This document shows positions 7,455-15,563 of a stretch of 33,338 nt of DNA, in pieces. Under the pieces are notes generated by a model. That model ran no database searches, was not told the DNA's origin, and was given only the letters and a program-made list of their open reading frames with translations. The stretch spans positions 1 to 33,338 of the forward strand of contig NZ_BCSS01000040.1 of assembly GCF_001570985.1 (NCBI RefSeq). The letters run 5' to 3'. Positions within the stretch are counted from its first letter, which is position 1. Each line of letters begins with the position of its first letter. A program made the position numbers and the translations under genes. This DNA comes from Janibacter limosus NBRC 16128. GTDB taxonomy: Bacteria > Actinomycetota > Actinomycetes > Actinomycetales > Dermatophilaceae.

Positions 7455-8464
7455 GCGCCCGGGTGTTCGGTGCGTCCGTCGCCGTAGGTGGCGAAGCGCG
7501 GGGTCTCGCGCGGGTGCACCGGCGAGCGGCTGTCCCAGCCCCAACCACCGAACTCGGTGCGCTGGTAGTCCTCGAAGGCCTGGACGATCTCGGCCTGGGT
7601 GTTCATGACGAAGGGACCGTAGCTCGCGACCGGCTCACCGAGGTCGACGCCCTGCAGGACGAGGACGACCGACGGCTGGTCGCCGGCAGTGATCGTCGGC
7701 TGCGCACCGGCGACCGGGGCCCAGCCCGTGCCCGAGGCGACCGCGCTGCCGTCGATGTCGACACCGCCCTCGCCGTGCACGTAGAGCAGCCGCTGCGTCT
7801 CGGCCCGGCGGGTGGCCGGCAGCGTGATCGAGGCGCCGGGCACGAGGTCGACGAGCCAGACGGCGACGTCGGAGGCCGGGTCCGCCGCCCAGGAGGCCAC
7901 GGGCGGGTCCAACGGGGCGAGGTCCTCGTAGGCACCGGAGACGACCGTCACGCGTGCACCGTCGTGCTCGAGCACCGGGATGTCCTCGTGCCAGAGCATC
8001 GTGAACTCCGGGTCGACGCCCTTGCTGCGGGCCGGGAGGTTGAGCCAGATCTGGTAGAGCTCGAAGGGGTTGTCCGCGTCCTGCTCGAGCAGCGGAAACA
8101 TCTCGGAGTGGCTCACGCCGTGACCCGCGGTCACCCACTGCACGTCGCCCCCACCGAAGCGGGCCGTCGCGCCCGTGGAGTCGGCGTGGTCGACGACGCC
8201 GCGACGCACCAGCGTGATCGTCTCGAAGCCGCGGTGCGGGTGCGCGGGGAAGCCCGGGACCTGCTCACCGTGGTACATGTTCCAGCCCGACGGGTTGCCG
8301 AAGTCCTGCCCCAGCGGGCGGTCGGAGATGTCCTCGGCGGGACCCATGTCGGCATCGCCGCGCGGGTAGGCGTCGAGGTGGTGCACGGCGAAGAGGAAGG
8401 GGCCGACCCCACGCCACGGGTGGCCGATCTCGATGACGCTGCCGGTGGACGTGCTGACGCTCAT
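7451..8464 (-). CDS. Pirin family cupin protein
   Basis: A 337-residue bicupin of the pirin family; some bacterial members have quercetinase activity, others are regulatory. Metal-ligand residues are visible: AHPHRGFE (His75, His77) and GVSHSEM (His119, Glu121), matching the three-His/one-Glu site. The N-terminal block DDFG/GFPAHPHRGFETIT pattern and the C-terminal cupin with LVLQG..EPVASYGPFVMN are typical. The start is ATG at 8464, because GGAG lies about 7 nt upstream; the frame continues 13 codons further without such a site. It is monocistronic, converging on the YyaL gene. Substrate unknown. Confidence 0.93.
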   Translation of the reverse strand: MSVSTSTGSVIEIGHPWRGVGPFLFAVHHLDAYPRGDADMGPAEDISDRPLGQDFGNPSGWNMYHGEQVPGFPAHPHRGFETITLVRRGVVDHADSTGATARFGGGDVQWVTAGHGVSHSEMFPLLEQDADNPFELYQIWLNLPARSKGVDPEFTMLWHEDIPVLEHDGARVTVVSGAYEDLAPLDPPVASWAADPASDVAVWLVDLVPGASITLPATRRAETQRLLYVHGEGGVDIDGSAVASGTGWAPVAGAQPTITAGDQPSVVLVLQGVDLGEPVASYGPFVMNTQAEIVQAFEDYQRTEFGGWGWDSRSPVHPRETPRFATYGDGRTEHPGA

Positions 8465-8520
8465 GTGCGCTCCTGACGTGTGCGAGTGGTCTGCCTCGGT
8501 CAACGCCGGGGAGGCCGCGG

Positions 8521-9186
8521 TTATTGCCCCGGGACGACGACCCCGTGCTCGTAGGCGAAGACGACCGCTTGGGCCCGGTCGCGCAGCGCCAGCTTGGTGA
8601 GCACCCGCGACACGTGCGTCTTGACCGTCTGCTCGGCGAGGAAGAGCTGGCCGGCGATCTCGGCGTTGGACAGCCCGGCCGCGATGAGCCCCAGGACCTC
8701 GTGCTCGCGAGCGGTGAGCTGCTCGAGCCGGGGCGAGCGGCGGGGCACGGTGCCGCGACGCCGGGTGGACTCCTCGATCAGCCGCCGGGTGATGCTCGGG
8801 GCCAGCAGCTGGTCCCCGGCCGCGACGACCCGCACCGCGCGCACCAGCTCCTCGGCGGGCGCGTCCTTGAGCATGAAGCCGCTCGCCCCCAGACGCAGCG
8901 CCTCGTAGACGTAGTCGTCGATGTCGAAGGTCGTGAGCATCAGGACGCGGGGCCGGGTGGGACTCGGTGAGGACAGGATCGTCGCAGCGGCTTCGAGCCC
9001 GTTGACCTCCGGCATGCGCACGTCCATGAGGACGACATCGGGTGCCAGTCGGGCGACCTCGCGGACACCGAGGGCCCCGTCCGCGGCTTCGCCGACGACA
9101 CTGATGTCCGGCTGCGCATCGAGCAGCGCGCCGAAGCCCTGCCGCACCATCGCCTGGTCGTCGACGATGACCACCGAGATCGTCAT
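8521..9186 (-). CDS. NarL/LuxR-type two-component response regulator
   Basis: A 221-residue DNA-binding response regulator. The receiver domain (about 1-120) has the acidic pair Asp9-Asp10, phospho-acceptor Asp55 in VLMDVRMP, the Thr of LTTFD (85-89) and Lys107. The C-terminal LuxR-type helix-turn-helix (about 155-215) contains LTAREHEVLGLIAAGLSNAEIA and TVKTHVSRVLTKL. It starts with ATG 4 bp after the histidine kinase stop, so the two form an operon. No obvious target transporter lies next to it. The output genes are unknown; autoregulation is suggested by repeats in the kinase promoter. Confidence 0.96.
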   Translation of the reverse strand: MTISVVIVDDQAMVRQGFGALLDAQPDISVVGEAADGALGVREVARLAPDVVLMDVRMPEVNGLEAAATILSSPSPTRPRVLMLTTFDIDDYVYEALRLGASGFMLKDAPAEELVRAVRVVAAGDQLLAPSITRRLIEESTRRRGTVPRRSPRLEQLTAREHEVLGLIAAGLSNAEIAGQLFLAEQTVKTHVSRVLTKLALRDRAQAVVFAYEHGVVVPGQ

Positions 9187-9190
9187 GCGC

Positions 9191-10429
9191 CTACTCTCCC
9201 AGCCGCGGACGGTCGGCGAGCGGCACGCTCGCGGTCACCGCGAAGCCACCCTCGGGGGTCGGCCCTGCGGTGAGGGTGCCGCCGACGGCCTCCACCCGGG
9301 TCCGCATGCCGGGGATGCCGTTGCCGCCGCCGCGCTCGGCCGTGCCGGAGGTGGACGAAGGGGAGGTCCCCACGGTGAGCAGGGCACCAGCGGGCCCGTC
9401 GGCCGGGTGGACGCGCACGAGATCGACCCGCACGCTCGCGCCGGGCGAGTGCCGGCTGGCGTTGGCGAGCGACTCCTGAAGCACGCGGTGCAGGACGAGC
9501 CCGGTCCCCGGGGGGCAGTCCTCGGGGGGCAGGCCGAGGTGCCACGAGAGGTCCATGCCCGCGGAGCGGGAGGACTCGAGCAGAGCGGGCAGGTCGGCGA
9601 GCGTCGGCTGGGGGGCGGTCTGCACGGCCGCGCCCTCCTCGCGGAGCACCCCGAGCACGCCCCGGACCTCCTGCAGCGCGGCACGGGCCGACTCCTCGAT
9701 GGCGACGAACTCCCCCTTCGCCTCCGGGGTGAGGTCGGCGACGCGGTAGGGGGCCGTCTGCGCCTGCACGACCACCATCGACATGTGGTGGGCGACGACG
9801 TCGTGGAGCTCGCGGGCGATGCGGCTGCGCTCCTCGACGACGGCGCGACGGGCCCGCTCGACCTCGGCCGTCTCCTCCTGCTCCGCCAGCTGTCGGCGGG
9901 AGAGGAGCAGCCAGCGCGCGAGCAGACCGAAGGCGATGACGATCGCGGCGCCGAGCGCCCAGGCCTTCATCCCCATCGGCATCGCGACGAGGAAGAGCAG
10001 GACCGAGCCAGCGAGGACCGCGGCGACCAGGCGCAGCTCGGCGAAGACCGCGGCGACGAGGATCGCCACGAGCAGGACGAGGAAGTGCACCACGGGCCAC
10101 GGCATCGGCGCGGTGTCCAGGCGTGGCAGCGGGATCCACAGGAGCGCCCCGAGGACGCTCACCGCCCAGGCGACGAAGGGGGCCCGCCGCATGATGAGCA
10201 GCGGCGCCACCGACATCGCCGCGAGGAGCGGCATCACCGAGGCGGTGACGACATGACTCTCCTCGATCGTCGACCAGCCGATGATGAACATCAGGACGGC
10301 GAGCAGAGTCGTCGCGACGTCGGGATGGGTCCGTGCTCCCCGGGACAACCACCGGAGCCCTCGGCCACTCTGCCGCAGGGCTCGACCCACACCCATCCGC
10401 TGACGGGAGGGTCTCGGGTTCCTGGGCAT
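9191..10429 (-). CDS. Two-component sensor histidine kinase (HisKA_3/DesK-NarX-type)
   Basis: A 412-residue membrane kinase, partner of the downstream regulator. About four to five hydrophobic segments occupy residues 39-175 without a large extracellular domain, so sensing is probably in the membrane. The dimerisation/phospho-acceptor region contains RSRIARELHDVVAHHMS with His209. The ATPase domain has the N-box LQESLANASRHSPG (about 317-330) and the G-box GGGNGIPGMRTR (about 367-378). The classical DxGxG box is degenerate (TVGTSPSS), as in many actinobacterial kinases of this type. ATG at 10429 is used; an internal ATG at 10396 is possible. It precedes the regulator by 4 bp. Confidence 0.94.
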   Translation of the reverse strand: MPRNPRPSRQRMGVGRALRQSGRGLRWLSRGARTHPDVATTLLAVLMFIIGWSTIEESHVVTASVMPLLAAMSVAPLLIMRRAPFVAWAVSVLGALLWIPLPRLDTAPMPWPVVHFLVLLVAILVAAVFAELRLVAAVLAGSVLLFLVAMPMGMKAWALGAAIVIAFGLLARWLLLSRRQLAEQEETAEVERARRAVVEERSRIARELHDVVAHHMSMVVVQAQTAPYRVADLTPEAKGEFVAIEESARAALQEVRGVLGVLREEGAAVQTAPQPTLADLPALLESSRSAGMDLSWHLGLPPEDCPPGTGLVLHRVLQESLANASRHSPGASVRVDLVRVHPADGPAGALLTVGTSPSSTSGTAERGGGNGIPGMRTRVEAVGGTLTAGPTPEGGFAVTASVPLADRPRLGE

Positions 10430-10482
10430 GGGCTCAGGCTACGGACCGGCGGGGATCTCGTCGTCATACTCCGGAGCCATCC

Positions 10483-10498
10483 GAGGTCACCCTGAGGT
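10483..10498. promoter_or_regulatory. GAGGT direct repeats in the kinase promoter region
   Basis: Two GAGGT half-sites start 11 bp apart (10483 and 10494), one helical turn. On the minus strand they lie where a -35 region (GGTGAC) would precede a TATGAC -10 with 17-bp spacing for the kinase gene. They could bind the response regulator; that is inference. Confidence 0.3.
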
Positions 10499-10514
10499 AG
10501 TACCCCGGCGGTGG

Positions 10515-10534
10515 GGTGGCCCCTGACGGCCACC
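10515..10534 (+). other. Stem-loop upstream of the phospholipase-like gene
   Basis: GGTGGCC (10515-10521) pairs with GGCCACC (10528-10534) around a 6-nt loop, 58 bp before the chosen start. It may be a leader RNA structure or an operator; nothing decides between them. Confidence 0.3.
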
Positions 10535-10591
10535 TCAGGACGGCTCCGGCGGGTGATGTGGCACGCGGTGGCCGACGGCGACGTTCGCCCC

Positions 10592-12418
10592 ATGACCACT
10601 GCACTCGCCCGCACCGCTCTGCTGACCCTGCTCGCTGCCATGCTCTGGGCGGCTCTGATGATGGCGGGCAGACCGCCTGCGGCGGTGCCTGACCCCGGGT
10701 CGAGCGCGGCGGTCGCCGCGCTGACGAGCCGTCCGGCGGACCGAGCAGCGGGCGCCGTGCCCGCAGACTTCGTCACCGACCTCGGGTACGCGCCTCGCCT
10801 CGAGGGCGACCGTCTGGTCAACCCCACCGGCTCGTGCTCCTCCCCCGTGCCGCTCCCGCCGGAGTTCGAGGGCCCGTGCCGGCAGCACGACCTGGGGTAC
10901 GACCTGCTGCGGCACGCCGCGCGCAGTGGTGGCGCTCTCCCCGCCGCGGCGAGGCAGCAGCTCGACGCGCAGCTCGTCGCCTCTGCTCGCGCGTCGTGCG
11001 ACGGGCGTCAGGGGAACTCTCACGGGTGGTGCTCTGCGTGGGCGGACATCGCCGGCTTCTTCGTCCGGGTCAACTCGCTGCGGCAGCACGACTCGACTCC
11101 GCTGCCGGAGGACGCCCTGTCCCGCAGCGTGACGGGTGCGGGCGCGCTCACCCTCGTCGGCACTGCAGGGACGCTCGCGCTCGGTGGGGTGCGGCTGCGG
11201 CGCAGGATCGACTGGTCGCGGGTGGCGGTGCGCGTGTCCGGCCTCGCGCCCCGGGTCTCCGGTGCGGCCGCCGCCGTGGCGGGCTTCGCGGTGAGCATCG
11301 CCCCCGGGCACCTGCCCCACGGGCCCGTCCTGCAAGGCGGTCTGACGGCGGTGCTCGTCGGCGGCAGCGTGCTCCTGGTGCGTGCGCTGCGTCCCGGCAC
11401 GGCGCGGCTCGTCGCGCGGTGCCGCTCGTGGGCGCTGGCCGGCGTGCTGGCCATGGTCCTCGCGACGCTCGGCTGGGCGCAACCAGCCCTCTCCGCCAGG
11501 CGTCTGGCGATCGGGCTGCCACCCACCGACCTGACCTGGTGGCTGACGGTGGGCGCCGTGGTGGGGGCTGCGTGGCTGGCGGTCCGCTCCCTTCGCTGGG
11601 GGTGGTCGCGGCGACGTACCGCCTGGCGCCCGGCCATGGTCGTCGCGATGGCCTCGACGGCGGTCTTCTCCGGCGGACCGGTGCACGGTGCCGGCACCTC
11701 GCCGGAGGACCGGGTACTGCTGCAGTCATCCCCCGTGGGCGCCGTGCGTGCCTATGCCGAGATGCGCGAAGGGGAGGTCCCGGCCGAGCGTGCGGAGCGC
11801 GCCGCCGACGACTTGGTGCAGGTGGGCGGTCTGGAGCGGGAGCACGTCGTCATCGCGGTCCCGACGGGATCAGGATGGATCAACCCGCAGGTCGTGGCCG
11901 GGCTGGAGGCACGCTTCGGCTCGCAGCTGGCGACGGTGGGGATGCAGTACGACGACGCTCCGAGCTGGGTCTCCCATCTCTTCCGCCGGGACCAGGCCGT
12001 GGCGGGGACACGTGAGGTCTTCGACGCCGTCACCGAGCGGGTGCGGGAGCTGCCTGTGGACCAGCGCCCGCAGGTCCACGTGTACGGGGAGAGCCTCGGG
12101 GCGAGCGCCGGTCAGGCGATCTTCGGTGGACCCGACACACGCCGGGCGCACGAGGTCTGCTCGGTGCTGTGGACGGGCACGCCGGGCGACCACCGGGTGG
12201 GCCTGCCGCGGGAGGCCGCGGTCGCCAACGACGACGACCCCGTCGTGCACGCCTCGCCGCGCGACCTCCTGCTCCCACCGGGCGACGGCCGACCGTGGGT
12301 GCCGGTGCTGAGCGCCGTGCACGAGGCAGCTGACCTCGTGGGGTCGCTCGACGTGCCCGACGGCAACGGTCACCGATACGGACCCGACACAGCAGATCGG
12401 CTGGAGACCTGCCCCTAG
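10592..12418 (+). CDS. Membrane protein joining a phospholipase A2-like domain to an Abhydrolase_9-like domain
   Basis: A 608-residue predicted lipid-active membrane protein. Residues 5-25 form a signal or first membrane segment. Residues about 60-165 look like a bacterial phospholipase A2 domain: CRQHDLGYD (Cys96, His99-Asp100, Tyr103) and four cysteines (82, 96, 136, 147). About six hydrophobic segments follow (184-200, 222-240, 249-266, 279-296, 316-334, 346-362), with Arg-rich loops at 201-210, 265-278 and 335-346. Residues 372-600 resemble the alpha/beta-hydrolase family PF10081, with a nucleophile elbow GESLG (Ser501). The charge pattern puts both catalytic domains outside the cell. ATG at 10592 starts directly before the hydrophobic segment; earlier in-frame ATGs (10511, 10556) add a polar tail. 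Substrates unknown. Confidence 0.8.
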   Translation: MTTALARTALLTLLAAMLWAALMMAGRPPAAVPDPGSSAAVAALTSRPADRAAGAVPADFVTDLGYAPRLEGDRLVNPTGSCSSPVPLPPEFEGPCRQHDLGYDLLRHAARSGGALPAAARQQLDAQLVASARASCDGRQGNSHGWCSAWADIAGFFVRVNSLRQHDSTPLPEDALSRSVTGAGALTLVGTAGTLALGGVRLRRRIDWSRVAVRVSGLAPRVSGAAAAVAGFAVSIAPGHLPHGPVLQGGLTAVLVGGSVLLVRALRPGTARLVARCRSWALAGVLAMVLATLGWAQPALSARRLAIGLPPTDLTWWLTVGAVVGAAWLAVRSLRWGWSRRRTAWRPAMVVAMASTAVFSGGPVHGAGTSPEDRVLLQSSPVGAVRAYAEMREGEVPAERAERAADDLVQVGGLEREHVVIAVPTGSGWINPQVVAGLEARFGSQLATVGMQYDDAPSWVSHLFRRDQAVAGTREVFDAVTERVRELPVDQRPQVHVYGESLGASAGQAIFGGPDTRRAHEVCSVLWTGTPGDHRVGLPREAAVANDDDPVVHASPRDLLLPPGDGRPWVPVLSAVHEAADLVGSLDVPDGNGHRYGPDTADRLETCP

Positions 12419-13017
12419 TCGACGACGGAGTGCGTGGTGATCGAGCCGGGAGCGATCGGCTCGTCCCAGTCGATGTCGCGGTGCGATGTGGAGCGCAGCC
12501 AGGCCAGGGCCGCCCGGATCGTGTGCTCGTGGCTGACGACGACCAGGCGCTCGGGCTGCTCGATGAGGGCGGGGGCAAACCACTCGCCCACTCGCTCGTA
12601 GACGTCCTGCATCGACTCACCACCGCCCCAGCGCACCTCGCTGATGTGCGTGTCGTCCGGCACCGACTGCGCGCGCAGGGAGTCGGACCGCTGCCCCTCC
12701 AGCTCACCGAGAGCCTGCTCCCGCAGACCCGCCTCGTGCCGGACGGAGGCGCTCCACCGCAGGGGGCGCAGCGCGACGGAGATGATCTCGGCGGTCTGCA
12801 GGGCACGCACCAGGTCGCTGGTCCACAGGTCGAGGGAGTGCTCGCGCCGCGGCGGTCCTGTCAGGGCGCTGAGGGCGAGTCCCGCTCGGGCGGCCTGAGC
12901 CCGCCCCTCGTCGGTGAGCACCGCCTGGTTGGGGCCCCGGTGGGCGCCCTGGACGAGACCGTCACGGTTCCACGTCGACTCACCGTGACGGATGAGGTGT
13001 ACGTGTGTCGGGCTCAC
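12415..13017 (-). CDS. Histidine phosphatase superfamily protein (phosphoglycerate mutase-like)
   Basis: A 200-residue phosphatase of the RHG superfamily. It begins SPTHVHLIRHGEST, with catalytic His11. Other conserved parts are SDLVRALQTAEII, the acid/base-region Glu in LREQALGELEG, and the second His in VVVSHEHTIRAAL. The GTG at 13017 is preferred over GTG at 13026 because TAGCGT ends 7 nt before it, a leaderless arrangement, and that -10 overlaps the earlier GTG. The gene is divergent from cobQ, so alpha-ribazole phosphatase (CobC) is a possible role. The sequence itself is not specific for it; other sugar-phosphate substrates are equally possible. Confidence 0.88.
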   Translation of the reverse strand: MSPTHVHLIRHGESTWNRDGLVQGAHRGPNQAVLTDEGRAQAARAGLALSALTGPPRREHSLDLWTSDLVRALQTAEIISVALRPLRWSASVRHEAGLREQALGELEGQRSDSLRAQSVPDDTHISEVRWGGGESMQDVYERVGEWFAPALIEQPERLVVVSHEHTIRAALAWLRSTSHRDIDWDEPIAPGSITTHSVVD

Positions 13018-13024
13018 GCCGCCC

Positions 13025-13047
13025 ACGCTATCGGCGAACCGTAGAGT
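13025..13047. promoter_or_regulatory. Back-to-back -10 elements for cobQ (+) and the histidine phosphatase (-)
   Basis: TAGAGT (13042-13047, plus strand) lies 8 nt before the cobQ GTG. TAGCGT (13030-13025, minus strand) lies 7 nt before the phosphatase GTG. Only 11 bp separate the two hexamers. Both spacings fit leaderless transcripts, and no Shine-Dalgarno is visible for either gene. Confidence 0.55.
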
Positions 13048-13055
13048 GGCGGCTC

Positions 13056-14525
13056 GTGAGCGGACTGCTGATCACCGGGACCTCCTCCGACGCGGGCAAG
13101 TCGCTCGTCGTGACGGGGCTGTGTCGAGTCATCGCCCGGCGCGGGATCTCGGTCGCGCCCTACAAGGCGCAGAACATGTCCAACCACTCGATGGTCTGCC
13201 GTGACGGCTCCGAGATCGGGCGCGCGCAGTACCTGCAGGCGCAGGCCGCGGGTGTCGAGGCGACGTCCGCGATGAACCCGGTCCTGCTCAAGCCGGGCAG
13301 CGACCGGCGGGCGCACGTGGTCGTGCGCGGGCGGCCGGCCGGCGAGCTGATGGCCGGCGAGTACGCGACGGGGCGTCGCCACCTGGCGGAGGCGGCCTTT
13401 GCCGCCTACGAGGAGCTCGCCGGGAAGCACGAGGTGATCGTCTGCGAAGGTGCCGGCTCCCCCGCCGAGATCAACCTGCGCGCTGGCGACTACGTCAACC
13501 TCGGTCTGGCGCAGCAGTTTTCGCTGCCCACGGTGCTCGTCGGGGACATCGACCGCGGAGGGGTACTCGCGGCGCTCTACGGCACGTGGGCGCTCGTCTC
13601 GGACGAGGACCGGCCGCTGCTGCGCGCCTACCTGATCAACAAGTTCCGGGGGGACGCCTCCGTGCTGGAGCCGGGCCTTGAGGAGATCAGCCGGCGCACG
13701 GGCATGCCGAGCCTCGGGGTGCTGCCGTGGCTCCAGGACGTGTGGCTCGACTCCGAGGACTCGTTGTCGATGGGCGCCTGGGGTGACGTCGAGGACGGCG
13801 TCCCGGCCGACCGGCGGCTGTCGGTGGCCGTCGTCCGTCTGCCGCGCACGTCCAACGGCACGGACGTCGACGCGCTGGCCGCCGAGCCGGGGGTCGACGT
13901 GAGGGTCACCGTCGACGCCGACCACGTGCGCGAGGCGGACCTGCTCGTGCTGCCCGGGTCCCGGGCGACGATCTGCGACCTGGCGTGGCTGCGACGGACC
14001 GGACTGGCGGACATCGTGCTCGACCGCGCCCGTCGCGGTGCGCCGGTGCTCGGGGTCTGCGGCGGGTACCAGATGCTGCTCGACGAGATCGTCGACGACG
14101 GGATCGAAGGGGGCGAGTCCACCTCTCCCACAACCGTCCGCGGCCTCGGCCTGCTGCCCGGTCGGGTCGTCTTCCACGAGGACAAGGTGCTCGCGCGACC
14201 GAGCGGTGCATGGCGCGGCCATGAGGTGGACGGCTACGAGATCCACCACGGGGTCGTCGCGCCGACCGGCGGTGAGGACTTCCCCGGCGGGCACGCCGTG
14301 GGCGCCGTGCGCGGGTCGATCTGGCACGGCACCCTGGAGTGCGACGACTACCGCCGAGCACTGCTCGCCGACGTGGCCGCGATGACCGGGTCGACGTGGT
14401 CCGCGAAGCCGGGGGCGGCCCCCTTCGCCCGTCGTCGTGAAGGCATGATCGACACCCTCGCCGACGCCCTCGAGACCCACGTCGATGTCGACGCCATCAT
14501 CTCCCTCGCGAAGGAATCCCGGTGA
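13056..14525 (+). CDS. cobQ: Cobyric acid synthase (adenosylcobyrinate amide synthase)
   Basis: Amidates side chains b, d, e and g of adenosylcobyrinic acid a,c-diamide, using glutamine and ATP. It has 489 residues, the usual size. The N-terminal DTBS-like ATPase domain has the P-loop GTSSDAGKS (8-16) and YKAQNMSNHS. The C-terminal class I glutamine amidotransferase domain contains GVCGGYQML with nucleophile Cys335 and the catalytic-region EIHHG. The start is GTG at 13056; the frame is open upstream, but this GTG matches the family N-terminus. It overlaps cobF as GTGA. Confidence 0.96.
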   Translation: MSGLLITGTSSDAGKSLVVTGLCRVIARRGISVAPYKAQNMSNHSMVCRDGSEIGRAQYLQAQAAGVEATSAMNPVLLKPGSDRRAHVVVRGRPAGELMAGEYATGRRHLAEAAFAAYEELAGKHEVIVCEGAGSPAEINLRAGDYVNLGLAQQFSLPTVLVGDIDRGGVLAALYGTWALVSDEDRPLLRAYLINKFRGDASVLEPGLEEISRRTGMPSLGVLPWLQDVWLDSEDSLSMGAWGDVEDGVPADRRLSVAVVRLPRTSNGTDVDALAAEPGVDVRVTVDADHVREADLLVLPGSRATICDLAWLRRTGLADIVLDRARRGAPVLGVCGGYQMLLDEIVDDGIEGGESTSPTTVRGLGLLPGRVVFHEDKVLARPSGAWRGHEVDGYEIHHGVVAPTGGEDFPGGHAVGAVRGSIWHGTLECDDYRRALLADVAAMTGSTWSAKPGAAPFARRREGMIDTLADALETHVDVDAIISLAKESR

Positions 14526-15355
14526 GCAGCAACGCCACTCGTCGCATCCACGTCATCGGTATCGGCGCCGGCTCCCCCGAGCACGTGACGGCCGAGGCGG
14601 CCGCTGCACTGGCCGAGGTCGACGTCTTCCTCGTCGCGGACAAGGGTGGGGCCAAGGACGAGCTGGTCGCGGTGCGCCGGGCGATCTGCGACCGATTCAT
14701 CCCGACGGAGCGCGCGTACGAGCTCGTCACCGTGCCGGACCCGAAGCGTGGTCCTGATGCAGACCGTGACTCGGCGGCGTACGCGCAGGGAGTGCGCGAC
14801 TGGCACGCCGCCCGCACCGACGCGTACGTAGGGATCATCGAGGAGCTGCCCGACGAGGCAGTCGTGGGCTTCCTCGTGTGGGGTGATCCCGCCTTCTACG
14901 ACAGCACCATCCGCATCGTTGACGCGATCGGCGAACGCATCGCGACCGCGGTGCGGGTCATCCCCGGGATCTCCGCCTTCCAGACGCTGGCTGCGGCGCA
15001 CGGGATCGTGCTGCACCGCGTCGGGGAGCCCATCCACGTCACGACAGGACGCCGACTCGTCGACGAGTGGACCCGTGCGGAGGCTGCCGACCTGTCACTC
15101 GGCACCGTCGTCGTCATGCTCGACGGCCACCTGCACTGCCGCGAGCTCGCGGCCACCCATCCGGACACGGTCATCCACTGGGGCGCCTACGTCGGCATGC
15201 CGCAGCAGGAGCTGCGCTCCGGGCGGCTCGCCGACGTCATCGACGAGATCGTCGAGCTGCGTGCCCGGCTGCGCGAGAGGCACGGTTGGGTCATGGACGT
15301 CTACGCCCTTGGGTCCGCATCCGCGCCGGTCCATACCGGCGGAAGGCTTGCGTGA
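14522..15355 (+). CDS. cobF: Precorrin-6A synthase (deacetylating) CobF
   Basis: SAM-dependent C1 methylation with loss of the acetate fragment, converting precorrin-5 to precorrin-6A. It is specific to the aerobic pathway. It has 277 residues of the tetrapyrrole methylase fold: the N-terminal HVIGIGAGSPEHVT replaces the usual GxGxGD/N start, and LVWGDPAFYDST and VIPGISAFQTLAAAHGI are the conserved central motifs. It starts at the GTG overlapping the cobQ stop. A gap of about 200 bp with lower GC follows. Confidence 0.95.
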   Translation: MSSNATRRIHVIGIGAGSPEHVTAEAAAALAEVDVFLVADKGGAKDELVAVRRAICDRFIPTERAYELVTVPDPKRGPDADRDSAAYAQGVRDWHAARTDAYVGIIEELPDEAVVGFLVWGDPAFYDSTIRIVDAIGERIATAVRVIPGISAFQTLAAAHGIVLHRVGEPIHVTTGRRLVDEWTRAEAADLSLGTVVVMLDGHLHCRELAATHPDTVIHWGAYVGMPQQELRSGRLADVIDEIVELRARLRERHGWVMDVYALGSASAPVHTGGRLA

Positions 15356-15384
15356 GTAGTGGGATCGTGCAGCAGGCAGAATCC

Positions 15385-15413
15385 TTGACGTCGGACAACG
15401 ACCCTTCTACCAT
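15385..15413 (+). promoter_or_regulatory. Candidate sigma-70-type promoter upstream of the unknown gene
   Basis: TTGACG (15385-15390) and TACCAT (15408-15413) are separated by 17 bp. The resulting leader would be about 145 nt. A second possible -10, TATACC, is at 15503-15508. A five-codon reading frame (ATG 15542 to TGA 15559), preceded by GGAG at 15524, ends 4 nt before the gene's GTG. It could be a coupling leader peptide or chance. Confidence 0.4.
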
Positions 15414-15563
15414 CCCGGTCTACGGGTCCCGAAGCATAGGGGCCGCGCCTCGAGGGGGGGCCGTGCTACGAGCCACCTGCGTATCAGTCGTGCATCAGTT
15501 CCTATACCTGTGTGTTGCGCTCCGGAGAGAGCAAGTGGGCCATGAGGGTCTTGGACTGATCAG

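Noticed and set aside
15356-15563. Possible tRNA or small RNA gene in the gap after cobF
   Set aside because: No cloverleaf, T-arm motif or CCA-adjacent pairing could be found; only promoter-like elements and a five-codon frame are visible.
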